Below, piece after piece: positions 24,890 to 34,681 of a stretch of 64,000 bases of DNA. Each line of letters starts with the position of its first letter. Position 1 is the first letter of the stretch. The stretch is from a bacterium. Lineage in GTDB: Bacteria > Babelota > Babeliae > Babelales > Vermiphilaceae. The notes under the pieces are model-generated. The model saw only the letters and a program-made list of their open reading frames with translations, was not told the origin of the DNA and ran no database searches. A program made the position numbers and the translations under genes. Location: assembly GCA_021833825.1 (NCBI GenBank), contig JAKBEL010000007.1, positions 1-64,000 on the forward strand. The letters run 5' to 3'.

Positions 24890-27555
24890 TCAACTCTCCC
24901 TATACGAAGAACCACCATAAAATCAGAGTTCATATATTTACGAGCAGCCTCTTTTACATCATAAAGAGAGATTTTAGCCAAATTTTTTGCTCTAGAATCA
25001 AAATAATCAGACGCAAAACTATATTTTTCTAAAAATAGAAATGCTTGTGCAATATTGGCATTAGAATTAAATATCCCAATCAGAGAATTTGCTATAACAT
25101 TTTTAGCTTCGACAAGCTCATCTTCAGTCAAGGTATCCACCACTGAATTGATCAAATCTTTTATTGCAAGCTCAGCCTCTTTTAATCTATCTTTTGAGAC
25201 CATAGTTCGAACCATAGTCATACCAGGCTGCTTACCAGCCTGCAATGTTGTTGAACCGCTTATTGAATAAAAAAGTCCGGTCTGTTCGCGCAACTGCATT
25301 AATCGTGAATGTAGACCTCCTTCTGCGAAAATTTGATCAAAGAGAAGCAATTTATCAAAATCAGGATTATTCCTATCAACTGATAAACCAGCAAACATAA
25401 GCACAACCTGATCACGATTGATAGGAACATTTAACTCTTGATGTTCAATTGGTGAAAGTGATGGATAAGCCTGCTCTTCAACTTTATTACCGGACCATTT
25501 GCCCAATCTTTTATCTAATAGAGCCTGTACGTCAATATCTCGAAGATCTCCAACAAGAGCCAATGTTGCTCCATCTGGAGAGATAACATTACCATAACAC
25601 TCTAAAAGATCTTCGCGTGTAATACCGGTAATTGAATCGATTGTTCCTGCAGAATTTTTAGAAAATGGATGCCCTTTGTATACAATCTCATTTGCCAATT
25701 GACCAGAGAATGCAACGGGATTATCCCAAAATTGCTTTAGCCCAACATATATCTGTGAACGAACTTTTTCAACCTTATCCTCAGGAAATGTTGCGCAGGT
25801 TAACACTTCGTATAATAATTCTATACCTTTTTCAAAATCATCTTTCAACATTGCCATCGAAATTCCGCCTGGATAGAGCGCTAGACTCATACCGCGTGAT
25901 TCAAGCTCATGTGCCAATTGATCTGCAGAATAATTCTTTGTTCCTTCGGTCATCATACGACACAAGAATGAAAAAAGCCCCTGTTTATCTTCAGGATCAG
26001 ACCAACTCTTTGCTTTTAACTCAAGAACAAGATTGATTTTGGGTGTCTCTGGATTATTATACCATAACAACTTCAGACCATTTGAAAGCATTTCGCTGTG
26101 CGCTTTTGGAAAATTAAAATCTTGCGGAACGTTCACTTTGATATCATGAGCATATTTCGGCAACTCTATCGGAGTTAAACGCTGGCGAGCGGATAAAATA
26201 TCATTATCTTGTTTATCAGAAGCTGCCTGTAAAGAGAGCAACTGAAGTTTATCTGCATCATCAATTAATGGAAGTATCAAACCTCGATGCATAACCGATG
26301 GACGAATAAATTGCTTTAAATAGAGAGGAAGCTCTTTTGCAAATTGCTCTTTTGGTATTTCTAAATAGGTAAAAGCATAATTGGGATCACCCGTTGATAA
26401 ATAATACTGACCTATTAAATATGCTTGCATCTCATTATTTTCAAGAAGATTATATTCGGCCATTTTGGCGTTATTAAGAGCTGTCTGTAATTCCTGATCT
26501 TCAGGACCCAATAAAACCAGCGATTGAACAGTGTCAAGAATAATCTGCTCTATAAGCGGAATATCTTCAACCTTTTTTGGACTATAAATAAACAACATAA
26601 GCCCATAATCAAAAAGATCCAATGGCGAGACCGATATTGAGCTTACCAATTGCTCTTGATCAACTAACCGCTTATAAAGACAAGAACTCTTTCCACCACC
26701 TAAGATAATAGAACTGACATCAGAAAGATGTGATTTTTTCTCTTTTATTCCAGGTATCACAAACGCAATAATACCTGTTGGTTGCTGAATATCTCGATAT
26801 AACGTAACCGATTTAGATGCAATATCTTGATTATGATAAAATTCCTCTTTTTTATAATTTTTATCCGCAGGAATATGCCCAAAGTATTTTTCGGTAAGAT
26901 CAAAAACTTCTTTTTGGTCAACATCTCCAACAACAACTAAGGTTGCGTTGCCTGGATGATAATGTTTTTTATAAAATCGCTCTAAATCAGCCCCTGAAAC
27001 TGACCATAAATCCTGTTTATAACCAATCAGTGGATAATGATATGGATGATCTGGAAAAATGGTGGTCAAAAGATCATAAGCGATTTGGCGCGTATGATTA
27101 TCTTTAAGCATCTTAAGCTCTTGAATCACCGCTTTCATCTCAGAATTTAAATGGTCATCTTTAAAAGATGCATTAATCATGCAATCAGCCATAATAGGCA
27201 ACATCTCTTTCCAATGTTGTGATGGCATATTAAATTTATAACCGGTGTAATCATAAGAAGTAAAGGCATTACAATCACCTGAAAGTTTATGTACCACAAT
27301 TTTTATATCACTCTCAGAGAGCATCTTCTTTGTGCCCTTAAAGATCATGTGCTCAATTAAATGAGCTATCCCTTTTTCTCCTATATGCTCATCCTTTGAA
27401 CCAACATTATACCACATCTGAACAGATACCTTGGGAACAATCTTGCTCGGTTTGACAAGAATAGTAAGGCCATTTGACAAGACTTTTTTTGCAATAGACA
27501 TCGCGCACACATCCTTAATGAAAATCAGCATTAAAGCTATTAATATCTTCTTCAT
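24886..27555 (-). CDS. M16 family zinc peptidase, exported
   Basis: An 889-residue pitrilysin/insulinase-like protease made of two M16 halves. The ATG at 27555 gives a signal peptide (KKILIALMLIFIKDVCA) and is preferred over 27639. The inverted zinc motif HLIEH lies near residue 56 within KGIAHLIEHMIFKGT, with the downstream glutamate region (EMKAVIQELK) about 75 residues on. The second half begins near residue 470 (LSNGLKLLWYN) and lacks the zinc motif, as usual. It should degrade peptides in the periplasm. A related gene without signal peptide lies immediately upstream in the same direction, making a tandem pair. Confidence 0.9.
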   Translation of the reverse strand: MKKILIALMLIFIKDVCAMSIAKKVLSNGLTILVKPSKIVPKVSVQMWYNVGSKDEHIGEKGIAHLIEHMIFKGTKKMLSESDIKIVVHKLSGDCNAFTSYDYTGYKFNMPSQHWKEMLPIMADCMINASFKDDHLNSEMKAVIQELKMLKDNHTRQIAYDLLTTIFPDHPYHYPLIGYKQDLWSVSGADLERFYKKHYHPGNATLVVVGDVDQKEVFDLTEKYFGHIPADKNYKKEEFYHNQDIASKSVTLYRDIQQPTGIIAFVIPGIKEKKSHLSDVSSIILGGGKSSCLYKRLVDQEQLVSSISVSPLDLFDYGLMLFIYSPKKVEDIPLIEQIILDTVQSLVLLGPEDQELQTALNNAKMAEYNLLENNEMQAYLIGQYYLSTGDPNYAFTYLEIPKEQFAKELPLYLKQFIRPSVMHRGLILPLIDDADKLQLLSLQAASDKQDNDILSARQRLTPIELPKYAHDIKVNVPQDFNFPKAHSEMLSNGLKLLWYNNPETPKINLVLELKAKSWSDPEDKQGLFSFLCRMMTEGTKNYSADQLAHELESRGMSLALYPGGISMAMLKDDFEKGIELLYEVLTCATFPEDKVEKVRSQIYVGLKQFWDNPVAFSGQLANEIVYKGHPFSKNSAGTIDSITGITREDLLECYGNVISPDGATLALVGDLRDIDVQALLDKRLGKWSGNKVEEQAYPSLSPIEHQELNVPINRDQVVLMFAGLSVDRNNPDFDKLLLFDQIFAEGGLHSRLMQLREQTGLFYSISGSTTLQAGKQPGMTMVRTMVSKDRLKEAELAIKDLINSVVDTLTEDELVEAKNVIANSLIGIFNSNANIAQAFLFLEKYSFASDYFDSRAKNLAKISLYDVKEAARKYMNSDFMVVLRIGRVD

Positions 27556-27613
27556 AACATCCCTTTTTTTACACATATAACATTGAGTTCTTATCATAGA
27601 ATGTATCAAAAGA

Positions 27614-30238
27614 TTAAAATCTTCCAACCTTAAAAACACTTATATGCTCTAGATTAAGAACATGCTTTACAGCATTGATCATCTCATCTTTTGTAATGCG
27701 AACAATATGTTGCATTCTATCTTTAAAATAATCTCTTGGTAATCCCATGCGTTCAAGAAATAAGAAACTCTCTAAAGCTCCTTTTTGAGTCGCAAACTGA
27801 TCAATCAATTGATGAGCTATAGCATTTTTCGCCATGACAAGATCATCATCGGTAATACGATCTATTGCGAGTTTGATCGTCTCTTTTATTGCCAACTCTG
27901 CTTCAATGAGCCTATCCTGAGATACCATTGTTTTAATATAAAACATCCCCGGTTGCTTGCTTGCATTAAGAACAAGCGAACCTCCAATAGAATAAAAAAG
28001 TCCAGTCTGCTCCCGAAGCTGAAACAGTTGTGAGCTCATAGAACGTTGTGCCCCACCTGTGAAAATCTGATCAAAAAGCAAGAGTGCATCATAAAAATTA
28101 CTATGATAATCAACCGAGAGTCCTGCTAAAACAAGAACTACTTGATCTCTAACTATTGGATAAACAATCTCTTGCGATAATGGCTTTGAAAGAATTGGAA
28201 AATCAATATCTCCTATTTTATTCCCCACCCAACCATTAAAGCTTTCTGCAACCAATTCTTTAATATTAAAATCATAAGCCCCAACAATAGCAATACGAGC
28301 GTGAAAAGGGCTTATATGTTTTTTATAATAGGACAGAATATCATCCCGTCTAATTTTTATAATCGACTCTTCAGTTCCTAGATAGTTTTTACTGTAAGGA
28401 TGATTTTTATAAATATGTTCACGAACCAATTGGCCCACAAAATCATTAGGGCTATCCCAATAATCGGTAATCTCAGATAGAATCTGTGTTCTCACTTTTT
28501 CAATAGCCTCATCATCAAATAATGAATGTCGAACAATATCTGACAGCAATGAGAGCCCATATTGCAGATCATCTTTTAAAAGAGTTAAACTGATATAAGA
28601 TAGGCCTATATCCAGCTGCATTCCTTTAGACGCAAAAGCATCCATAAGGGCCTCTTTAGTATAATTTTTAGTACCCTCTTGCATCATGGCAAAAACAAAA
28701 TTTCCCAATCCCTGTAAATCTACCGGATCATGATAATATTGCACATCAAACTCTATCTGAAGCTCAATCTTGAGCCCCGATGCTGGATAACAGAGAATAG
28801 AGAGGCCATTATCTAAAAGAATTTTTTGATGCTCTGGAATATTAAAAAATAGAGGATCTTTTGCATGTACCGATTGAACAAACCTTCCCGGCTCAACAGT
28901 CGTTTGACGATCTTTACGCGATAAAATTACAGCATCAGTTCGATCACCCTCATCCTGTAACGCAATCCAATATTCTTTTTCCGATTCTGGCAATGGAGCA
29001 ACTGCACCCTTATGCATAATAGAGATTCGTAGATACCTCTTTAAAAAATCAATAACCTTATCTCTGATCATTCCAGTATCAAACTGAAGATGACTATTAA
29101 TATAATAAGGATCACCAGTTGCAAGAAAAGTTTTACCAATAATATATGCTCGCTCCTGAAAGCTCTCCATCTGCACTAGGTAATCCATCTGAACCTGCTT
29201 CATCGCACGAGAAACCTGTTCTTGAGTAACACCATTTTTTTGCAAAGTATCAATGACGCGCCCTATTTCATCCTCTATTTCTGATTTAACGTCATCATTT
29301 ATAGGCTCTATATGCAAAAATAATAATCCATGCTCAAACATGTCATCAACATACATCTGCACATTTGTAGCAAGACAAAGATCATCTACCAATCTTTTAT
29401 AAAAAATAGAACTCTTTGATTCACCCACTATATAAGCAACCACGGATATTACAAAATCCATTTTTGATTGAGTCCCAGGAATACGCCATGCATAGAGCAA
29501 TTGCGATCTCTGAACATCTCGATAGAGGGTAACTCCAGTAGGCTTAATATCTTCAGTTGCGCAAGAGATCGACCGGTCCTGCTTGTTTATCATAGGAATT
29601 GATCCAAAATAAGACTCTATTTCTCTCTGAGCATCTACAGGATTGACATCTCCCACTATAACCAATGTAGCATTATTAGGAGAATAATGTTTTCTATAAA
29701 ACTGCAAAAGCCCATCACGCGTTATTGACCATAAATCCTGCTTATAGCCAATGATAGGATGATGATAAGGGTGATCTGAAAATATATTGGCAACCATAGC
29801 CTCAATTAAACTGGACGAATAATCATCCTTATAGAGTTTTAACTCTTGAATTACAGCCTTTAACTCTGACTGCAACATATCCTCTTTAAAGGTGCAATTG
29901 ACCATGCAATCTGCAAGCATATCAAGGGCAATTAACCAATGCTGCTTCGGAAAATCAAATAAATAACCGGTATAATCATAAGATGTAAATGCATTGGTAT
30001 AACCAGAAAGCTTGCTAGTTATCATATTGATATCAGACTCAGAAAGACGATTCGTTCCCTTAAAAATCATATGCTCTAAAAGATGCGCAAGTCCCTTTTG
30101 GCCGGATTTTTCATCCTTAGAGCCAACATTATACCAGAGCTGAATTGAGACTTTGGGTGTTCCATGATCTGAATTAATAATAACCTGCAAACCATTTTTG
30201 AGTACAGCATGATAAATATCACCAAATATTTTATTCAT
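27614..30238 (-). CDS. M16 family zinc peptidase, paralogue without clear signal peptide
   Basis: An 874-residue two-half M16 peptidase related to its downstream neighbour. Zinc motif HLLEH occurs near residue 49 (KGLAHLLEHMIFKGT), with ELKAVIQELK downstream; the inactive second half starts near residue 455 (LDNGLSILCYP). The ATG at 30238 leaves 104 bp to the divergent comEC-like gene for promoters; from this start no signal peptide is seen. A start at 30337 would add a hydrophobic stretch but overlap the divergent gene's 5' region. The pair may therefore work in different compartments or as a heterodimer, as some M16B proteins do. Confidence 0.88.
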   Translation of the reverse strand: MNKIFGDIYHAVLKNGLQVIINSDHGTPKVSIQLWYNVGSKDEKSGQKGLAHLLEHMIFKGTNRLSESDINMITSKLSGYTNAFTSYDYTGYLFDFPKQHWLIALDMLADCMVNCTFKEDMLQSELKAVIQELKLYKDDYSSSLIEAMVANIFSDHPYHHPIIGYKQDLWSITRDGLLQFYRKHYSPNNATLVIVGDVNPVDAQREIESYFGSIPMINKQDRSISCATEDIKPTGVTLYRDVQRSQLLYAWRIPGTQSKMDFVISVVAYIVGESKSSIFYKRLVDDLCLATNVQMYVDDMFEHGLLFLHIEPINDDVKSEIEDEIGRVIDTLQKNGVTQEQVSRAMKQVQMDYLVQMESFQERAYIIGKTFLATGDPYYINSHLQFDTGMIRDKVIDFLKRYLRISIMHKGAVAPLPESEKEYWIALQDEGDRTDAVILSRKDRQTTVEPGRFVQSVHAKDPLFFNIPEHQKILLDNGLSILCYPASGLKIELQIEFDVQYYHDPVDLQGLGNFVFAMMQEGTKNYTKEALMDAFASKGMQLDIGLSYISLTLLKDDLQYGLSLLSDIVRHSLFDDEAIEKVRTQILSEITDYWDSPNDFVGQLVREHIYKNHPYSKNYLGTEESIIKIRRDDILSYYKKHISPFHARIAIVGAYDFNIKELVAESFNGWVGNKIGDIDFPILSKPLSQEIVYPIVRDQVVLVLAGLSVDYHSNFYDALLLFDQIFTGGAQRSMSSQLFQLREQTGLFYSIGGSLVLNASKQPGMFYIKTMVSQDRLIEAELAIKETIKLAIDRITDDDLVMAKNAIAHQLIDQFATQKGALESFLFLERMGLPRDYFKDRMQHIVRITKDEMINAVKHVLNLEHISVFKVGRF

Positions 30239-30342
30239 AGATCTTCTTTGCGTATAGATAATTTTTTTCAGCTTAAAGCAAATTGCGCCATCTGGCAAAC
30301 AGATCATTACTATTATGTCTAAAATATGTATACTCATATATT

Positions 30343-31470
30343 ATGCAAAAACAATCATCTTCTAATTTAAAACGATCATTTTTTGAACACTTAATTATTA
30401 GTATTTTATCCACAATCTCACTAATTGGGGGAATATTATCTGCATTTTACCATTATTGGGCACCTATTGGAGGAATCATAATCTTTGCTACCATCCTTTT
30501 TCTATCACAAAAAAAAGGGCTTGCTCTATGCATAATCATACTATTTAGCCTTGGCTACATTCGATTGCAACAGATGGTATTTATGCATAACAAAATTATC
30601 GAACAGATTCAAAAAAGAGCAACATTATTGGGAAATGTCTTAAGTATTGAGAAAGCCCAGCACAAGCAATATCAGTACTCAATTTTAATAAAAGTTTCTG
30701 ATCATTTTCAGAATAATCAGAAAGTACCATACAATACTGCATGGACCCTGCAATGCTACAGCAAAAGTCACCCCAAAATAGAGGTGGGTGATACCATTCA
30801 AATAACAGATATAAACCTCAACACCAAGGCCAAGGACTCTTTTTCCTCATTTCTTATCAAAGAAGGGGTTCATGCAACAGCATTTTTGCCATTTAACTCC
30901 ATAACCCTAATTGCTCGACCAGCATTTTCTCCCCTAAGATCCATACATCAAACGCGAAGCAATCTTATTGAAAATATCAAAAAGAAATGCTCAAAGAGCA
31001 CTTTAGCACTAATATCCTCTATTTTCTTTGGCAATAGATTGTATGTCAAAGAGGAGTATTCTGAATTAAAAGAGCTCTTTTGCAATTGGGGAATTGTTCA
31101 CTTTTTGGCAAGATCAGGCCTACATATGGTTATTTTTATTCTTTTTTTACAATTCGTTTTACAATGGATACCGGCAGCATTTTTAATTAAACAATCTATT
31201 CTTATAGCCTTAAGCCTAGCATATGCTCTTTTAAGCTGGCAAAGCGTATCGTTTTCAAGAGCTTTCTGCAGCTTCTTATGGTATAAAATATCTAATATGT
31301 GTGGCCTGCAAACAGACGTTGTCCACATAATTATGGCCCTTAGCTGCATATTTCTTCTATGCAACCCCATGCTCATCTTCTTTCTCGACTTTCAGCTCAG
31401 CTTTGGCCTAACCACAATTTTAGCAATAACAAATCATTGCCTCTTAAAGCAAAATAGGCGCCTTTCATAA
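30343..31470 (+). CDS. comEC: ComEC/Rec2-type competence channel core, lacking the C-terminal nuclease domain
   Basis: A 375-residue membrane protein. Residues 15-75 hold three hydrophobic helices, then an OB-like soluble DUF4131 region (about 80-200), then the Competence domain with HFLARSGLHMVIF near residue 254 (family: HLLAVSGLH) and more helices. Full ComEC proteins are about 700-800 residues and end in a beta-lactamase-like domain; here the gene stops after about the first half of the channel helices. Either a reduced DNA-uptake channel, or a decayed gene. The ATG at 30343 is used because 30283 lies in the shared intergenic region. Confidence 0.75.
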   Translation: MQKQSSSNLKRSFFEHLIISILSTISLIGGILSAFYHYWAPIGGIIIFATILFLSQKKGLALCIIILFSLGYIRLQQMVFMHNKIIEQIQKRATLLGNVLSIEKAQHKQYQYSILIKVSDHFQNNQKVPYNTAWTLQCYSKSHPKIEVGDTIQITDINLNTKAKDSFSSFLIKEGVHATAFLPFNSITLIARPAFSPLRSIHQTRSNLIENIKKKCSKSTLALISSIFFGNRLYVKEEYSELKELFCNWGIVHFLARSGLHMVIFILFLQFVLQWIPAAFLIKQSILIALSLAYALLSWQSVSFSRAFCSFLWYKISNMCGLQTDVVHIIMALSCIFLLCNPMLIFFLDFQLSFGLTTILAITNHCLLKQNRRLS

Positions 31471-31540
31471 AAATGATTGCGAATGCTTATAAGTTTGTCA
31501 TATCATAGCCATAATGGTTTTTCAGAAAAAAGGAGCTCTC

Positions 31541-33010
31541 ATGAACCGATACGACAACGGCATTCTCTTGTTTATAACTATAATTAGTCAAATATCATTC
31601 ACCTCATGCTTTGATCATTCAACAGGTTCAACACCAGCAGACCCTATTGAAAAAAAATATCATAAAGCGCGGACAACATTTATCGTCTATATGGCCGCTG
31701 ATAATGATCTAAGAAGCTTTGCGGCAAGAAATATAAAGCAGATGGCCGAAGTAGGATCTAGCGAAAATCTACACATTGCAATCCATCTTGATATACGAAT
31801 TGCGGGCAACAAAAAAATAACTCGCAGATATTACATAGAATCAAAAGACAAAATACTCCATATGAATGCCGATGACCCAAATACGCAAATGATGGATAGC
31901 GGCCAACCATCAACTCTTATATCTGCTTGTAAATGGGCGATTCAAAACTTTCCCGCAGATGAATTTGTATTAATCTTCTGGAATCACGGAACAGGATATC
32001 TAGACCCAGCGCGGGGTAAAATCTTAAATCCAACAGAATTTTTTGTATATAACCCAAAATCAAATATGCTCGAACTTGATCGATCAACAAGCATACTCGG
32101 CAACATTCATAACATAAATAATAGATATGACTCTGCTGATCTTTTTATGTTTTTAGATCAACAGACAGATGCAAACTGGCAAGAGATTGAAAAAGAGATA
32201 CTCGAAAGTGATGACCCAAAGGGCATATGCTGGGATGATTCAACGGGCAATTATTTAACCAATCAAAAACTAGATGAGGCTCTAACCATTATTAGAAAAA
32301 AGTATCTCAATAATAAAAAATTTAGCATTATAGGATTTGATGCATGCTTAATGGCAATGCTTGAAATCGGAAGCCTTATAAAAAAACATGCAAATATAAT
32401 GGTTGGCTCGCAAGAGGTTGAGCTTGGCACAGGATGGAACTATCAAAAGGTTTTACAACCATTTACAACCAAAGCATTAGAAAAAAAAGAGTTTGCCCGC
32501 CATATCGTTACAGCATATGAAGAGACATACAAAAAAATTACAAACGACTACACGCAATCGGCCATATCACTTGATGACATAACCATTCTGGAAAACAACC
32601 TTAATGATCTTGCTATTCTGCTTGTGCAAGCTCTTGAAGCACAGCAAGATAAAACGGTTCTTAATGCCTTGCGAGCAAGCAAAAATAAATTATTATGCAC
32701 ACATTTTGACGAACCGAGCTATATTGATCTTCATCATCTATACCTAAACCTAGAGCAAAATTTAAAATTATTCAGTTTTTCCGACCAAACATTGGGGAAA
32801 AAAATCACAAATAGCATCCGCCAAACATTGATTCAAGGGCGCACTGCAATTAAGAAAATAACTCTTGCCAATGTATGCGGAAAAAATCTTAGCCAGGCAA
32901 AGGGAATATCTATCTACTTCCCCGAAAGAATCCACAACTCCTACCAAAATTCCCCATTCGCATTAAACAATAGCTGGTTTCAGTTTTTGAAAGCCTATAC
33001 CGCCGGCTAA
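31541..33010 (+). CDS. Clostripain-like (C11) cysteine peptidase lipoprotein
   Basis: A 489-residue lipoprotein. The ATG at 31541 follows AAAAAAGGAGC. The signal ends in a lipobox (SFTSC, Cys 23), so it is anchored to a membrane. The C11 domain opens with FIVYMAADNDL near residue 46; the catalytic histidine is H149 in FWNHGTG and the nucleophile C269 in GFDACLMAMLE. Clostripain relatives cleave after basic residues and are activated by self-processing. It sits between comEC and a uracil-DNA glycosylase with no obvious functional link. A surface protease in a host-associated organism is plausible. Confidence 0.88.
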   Translation: MNRYDNGILLFITIISQISFTSCFDHSTGSTPADPIEKKYHKARTTFIVYMAADNDLRSFAARNIKQMAEVGSSENLHIAIHLDIRIAGNKKITRRYYIESKDKILHMNADDPNTQMMDSGQPSTLISACKWAIQNFPADEFVLIFWNHGTGYLDPARGKILNPTEFFVYNPKSNMLELDRSTSILGNIHNINNRYDSADLFMFLDQQTDANWQEIEKEILESDDPKGICWDDSTGNYLTNQKLDEALTIIRKKYLNNKKFSIIGFDACLMAMLEIGSLIKKHANIMVGSQEVELGTGWNYQKVLQPFTTKALEKKEFARHIVTAYEETYKKITNDYTQSAISLDDITILENNLNDLAILLVQALEAQQDKTVLNALRASKNKLLCTHFDEPSYIDLHHLYLNLEQNLKLFSFSDQTLGKKITNSIRQTLIQGRTAIKKITLANVCGKNLSQAKGISIYFPERIHNSYQNSPFALNNSWFQFLKAYTAG

Positions 33011-33105
33011 TGGAACAAAAATCACAGAAGTTTCACATTTTCAAACAAGCGCATATACTTTTCATTGAAAGATATATGAGGACACCCTTTAATTAAAAAT
33101 TGATC

Positions 33106-33699
33106 ATGAGCCAAAAAATTTTAAAACAGAAGCTTCTTGATGATCTTTACAAAAATTATAAAACCTCAAAAGAGCTCTATATTAAAGGGGGCGGTAAAAC
33201 AATCATCTTTGGAGAGGGCAACGCAGACTCCAGCATCATATTTATTGGAGAAGCTCCCGGCGCACAAGAAGATCTTCTGGGAAAACCCTTTGTTGGCAGA
33301 TCAGGAAAGTTACTTGATAAACTCCTTGTTACCGCAAAAATTAAACGTGAGGACGTCTTTATCACAAACATCGTCAAGTGTCGCCCGCCCAACAATAGAA
33401 AGCCCTTTGCGCAAGAAATTGCAAGCGCAAGGGAGCTGCTACTCAAACAAATAGATATTATAAGCCCGGCCATTATATGCACCCTTGGGGCATCGGCCCT
33501 AGAAGGAATAACCGACAGGCACGTTCAGATGTCCCAAATAAGAGGGCAATTGCTTTTTTACAACAATCTAACAATTTTACCCACTTATCATCCAGCGTTT
33601 ATATTGCGCAATCCACAGAAGCTTGAGATCCTTGCCAACGATATTATTTACGCATGCAAAAAAGCGAATGAGTTGATATCAAGAACTATAAATGCATAA
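33106..33699 (+). CDS. Family 4-type uracil-DNA glycosylase lacking Fe-S ligands
   Basis: A 197-residue uracil-DNA glycosylase that starts base-excision repair of deaminated cytosine. Family 4 motifs are IFIGEAPGAQEDLLGKPFVG (about residues 45-64), NIVKCRPPNNRKP near 88 and PTYHPAFILRNP near 165. Family members bind a 4Fe-4S cluster through four cysteines: a pair near the N-terminus and two around KCRPP. Here the N-terminal pair is missing (KTSKELYIKGGGK) and the last is replaced (ASARELL); only the KCRPP cysteine remains. The fold and catalytic loops look intact. ATG at 33106 preferred over an upstream TTG. Confidence 0.85.
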   Translation: MSQKILKQKLLDDLYKNYKTSKELYIKGGGKTIIFGEGNADSSIIFIGEAPGAQEDLLGKPFVGRSGKLLDKLLVTAKIKREDVFITNIVKCRPPNNRKPFAQEIASARELLLKQIDIISPAIICTLGASALEGITDRHVQMSQIRGQLLFYNNLTILPTYHPAFILRNPQKLEILANDIIYACKKANELISRTINA

Positions 33700-33770
33700 C
33701 TAAAAGCAAGGCCCTAGACATAAAAATTGACCCCGACAGAACGATTTCTACTAGACGCAGAAGCTTTGCC

Positions 33771-33956
33771 TTAAGAATATAGAGACCTGCAACAGCATCG
33801 ACAAAGCCTCTTTGCTGCAATCAGATTAGAAAATCCAATAAGCCAATCATAAATAGCAAGCCTTGCGCTAGCGGCAGGCACCCTATCTGGGAGTGGAGTA
33901 AAAGCCAAGCCCAACGGCTGCAGATGCGTTATCAAAAAAATTAGCAAAAGAATCAT
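33771..33956 (-). CDS. Possible small secreted peptide, coupled to the upstream gene
   Basis: A 61-residue frame whose ATG overlaps the stop of the preceding leftward gene (ATGA at 33953-33956), the usual arrangement for translational coupling. It opens with a signal-like stretch (ILLLIFLITHLQPLGLAF) and ends with a cysteine cluster (CRCCC). No family recognised. Shortness and lack of an independent ribosome site leave it uncertain; it could also be a displaced tail of the upstream gene. Confidence 0.4.
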   Translation of the reverse strand: MILLLIFLITHLQPLGLAFTPLPDRVPAASARLAIYDWLIGFSNLIAAKRLCRCCCRSLYS

Positions 33957-34681
33957 TCGGCATTAAAAACATGTGCGGCCTCCATCCCAAGCGGGGATCT
34001 CGCTACAGAGCTACGGATGTCCTCTGGGGTCCTTAGCATCCTGGCTGTTTGCGGATTTTGGTACCTGAACCTTTCCCACCTTGGCGCCCAGTATTTTTTT
34101 AGGCCACCCTGCAAAGAATAGATGCCTGGCGTAGAGAGTCCCGCTGCCCCACCCAGCGCGCCCCCTATAATTGCAGCCTCGGGTGATCCATAACGGTTAT
34201 AAGCCAGTGCAGCGCTGGCCAAAGCTGGTGCCATTATTCGAAAATATTGAGCCGTTCGTTGCGCGTCATCACTAGGCCTAAAAAGATTATCTATTGCGGT
34301 TTGCGCCGCATTGCCCCCCAGCAATGTGCTCAGGCTGATATACAAAGGGTCCATAGGAAGATTAAACCAACTAGCATTATCTACAGACTTTGCCAATGTA
34401 ACTATAGGTTGCAAAGCGGATGCGCCATAGTAAAGGGCTCTTCCTCTGCTTGGCAACTGCCTGTCTAGCCATTGGCTCAAATTTGCGCCAGCTTTACCAT
34501 CTGGATTAGGGCTGCTTGCCAAGCTTATCAATGCTCGCATCGGCGCTGGAGGCAAACTTTCCCAAGCACCTTGGGCCCAATTTACGACACCCCCATCCCT
34601 CTGTGCAGCAAGGCCATTCGCTGCGCTTATCATCGCAATGAGCGAGATGAATGATGATACTCTCTTTTTTGTTACAAACAT
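33953..34681 (-). CDS. Secreted protein of unknown function with GC-richer codons
   Basis: A 242-residue protein with a signal peptide (cleavage near ANGLAA, residue 26). The mature part is Ala/Gly/Pro-rich, with a Gly/Ala-rich segment (IIGGALGGAAGL, about 168-179) and several Arg-rich helices near the C-terminus. No family recognised. Its codons use more G and C at third positions than most neighbours (GCG, GGC, CCC), which may reflect transfer or simply its position beside the compositional switch. It is the last gene left of the candidate replication origin. Confidence 0.6.
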   Translation of the reverse strand: MFVTKKRVSSFISLIAMISAANGLAAQRDGGVVNWAQGAWESLPPAPMRALISLASSPNPDGKAGANLSQWLDRQLPSRGRALYYGASALQPIVTLAKSVDNASWFNLPMDPLYISLSTLLGGNAAQTAIDNLFRPSDDAQRTAQYFRIMAPALASAALAYNRYGSPEAAIIGGALGGAAGLSTPGIYSLQGGLKKYWAPRWERFRYQNPQTARMLRTPEDIRSSVARSPLGMEAAHVFNAE

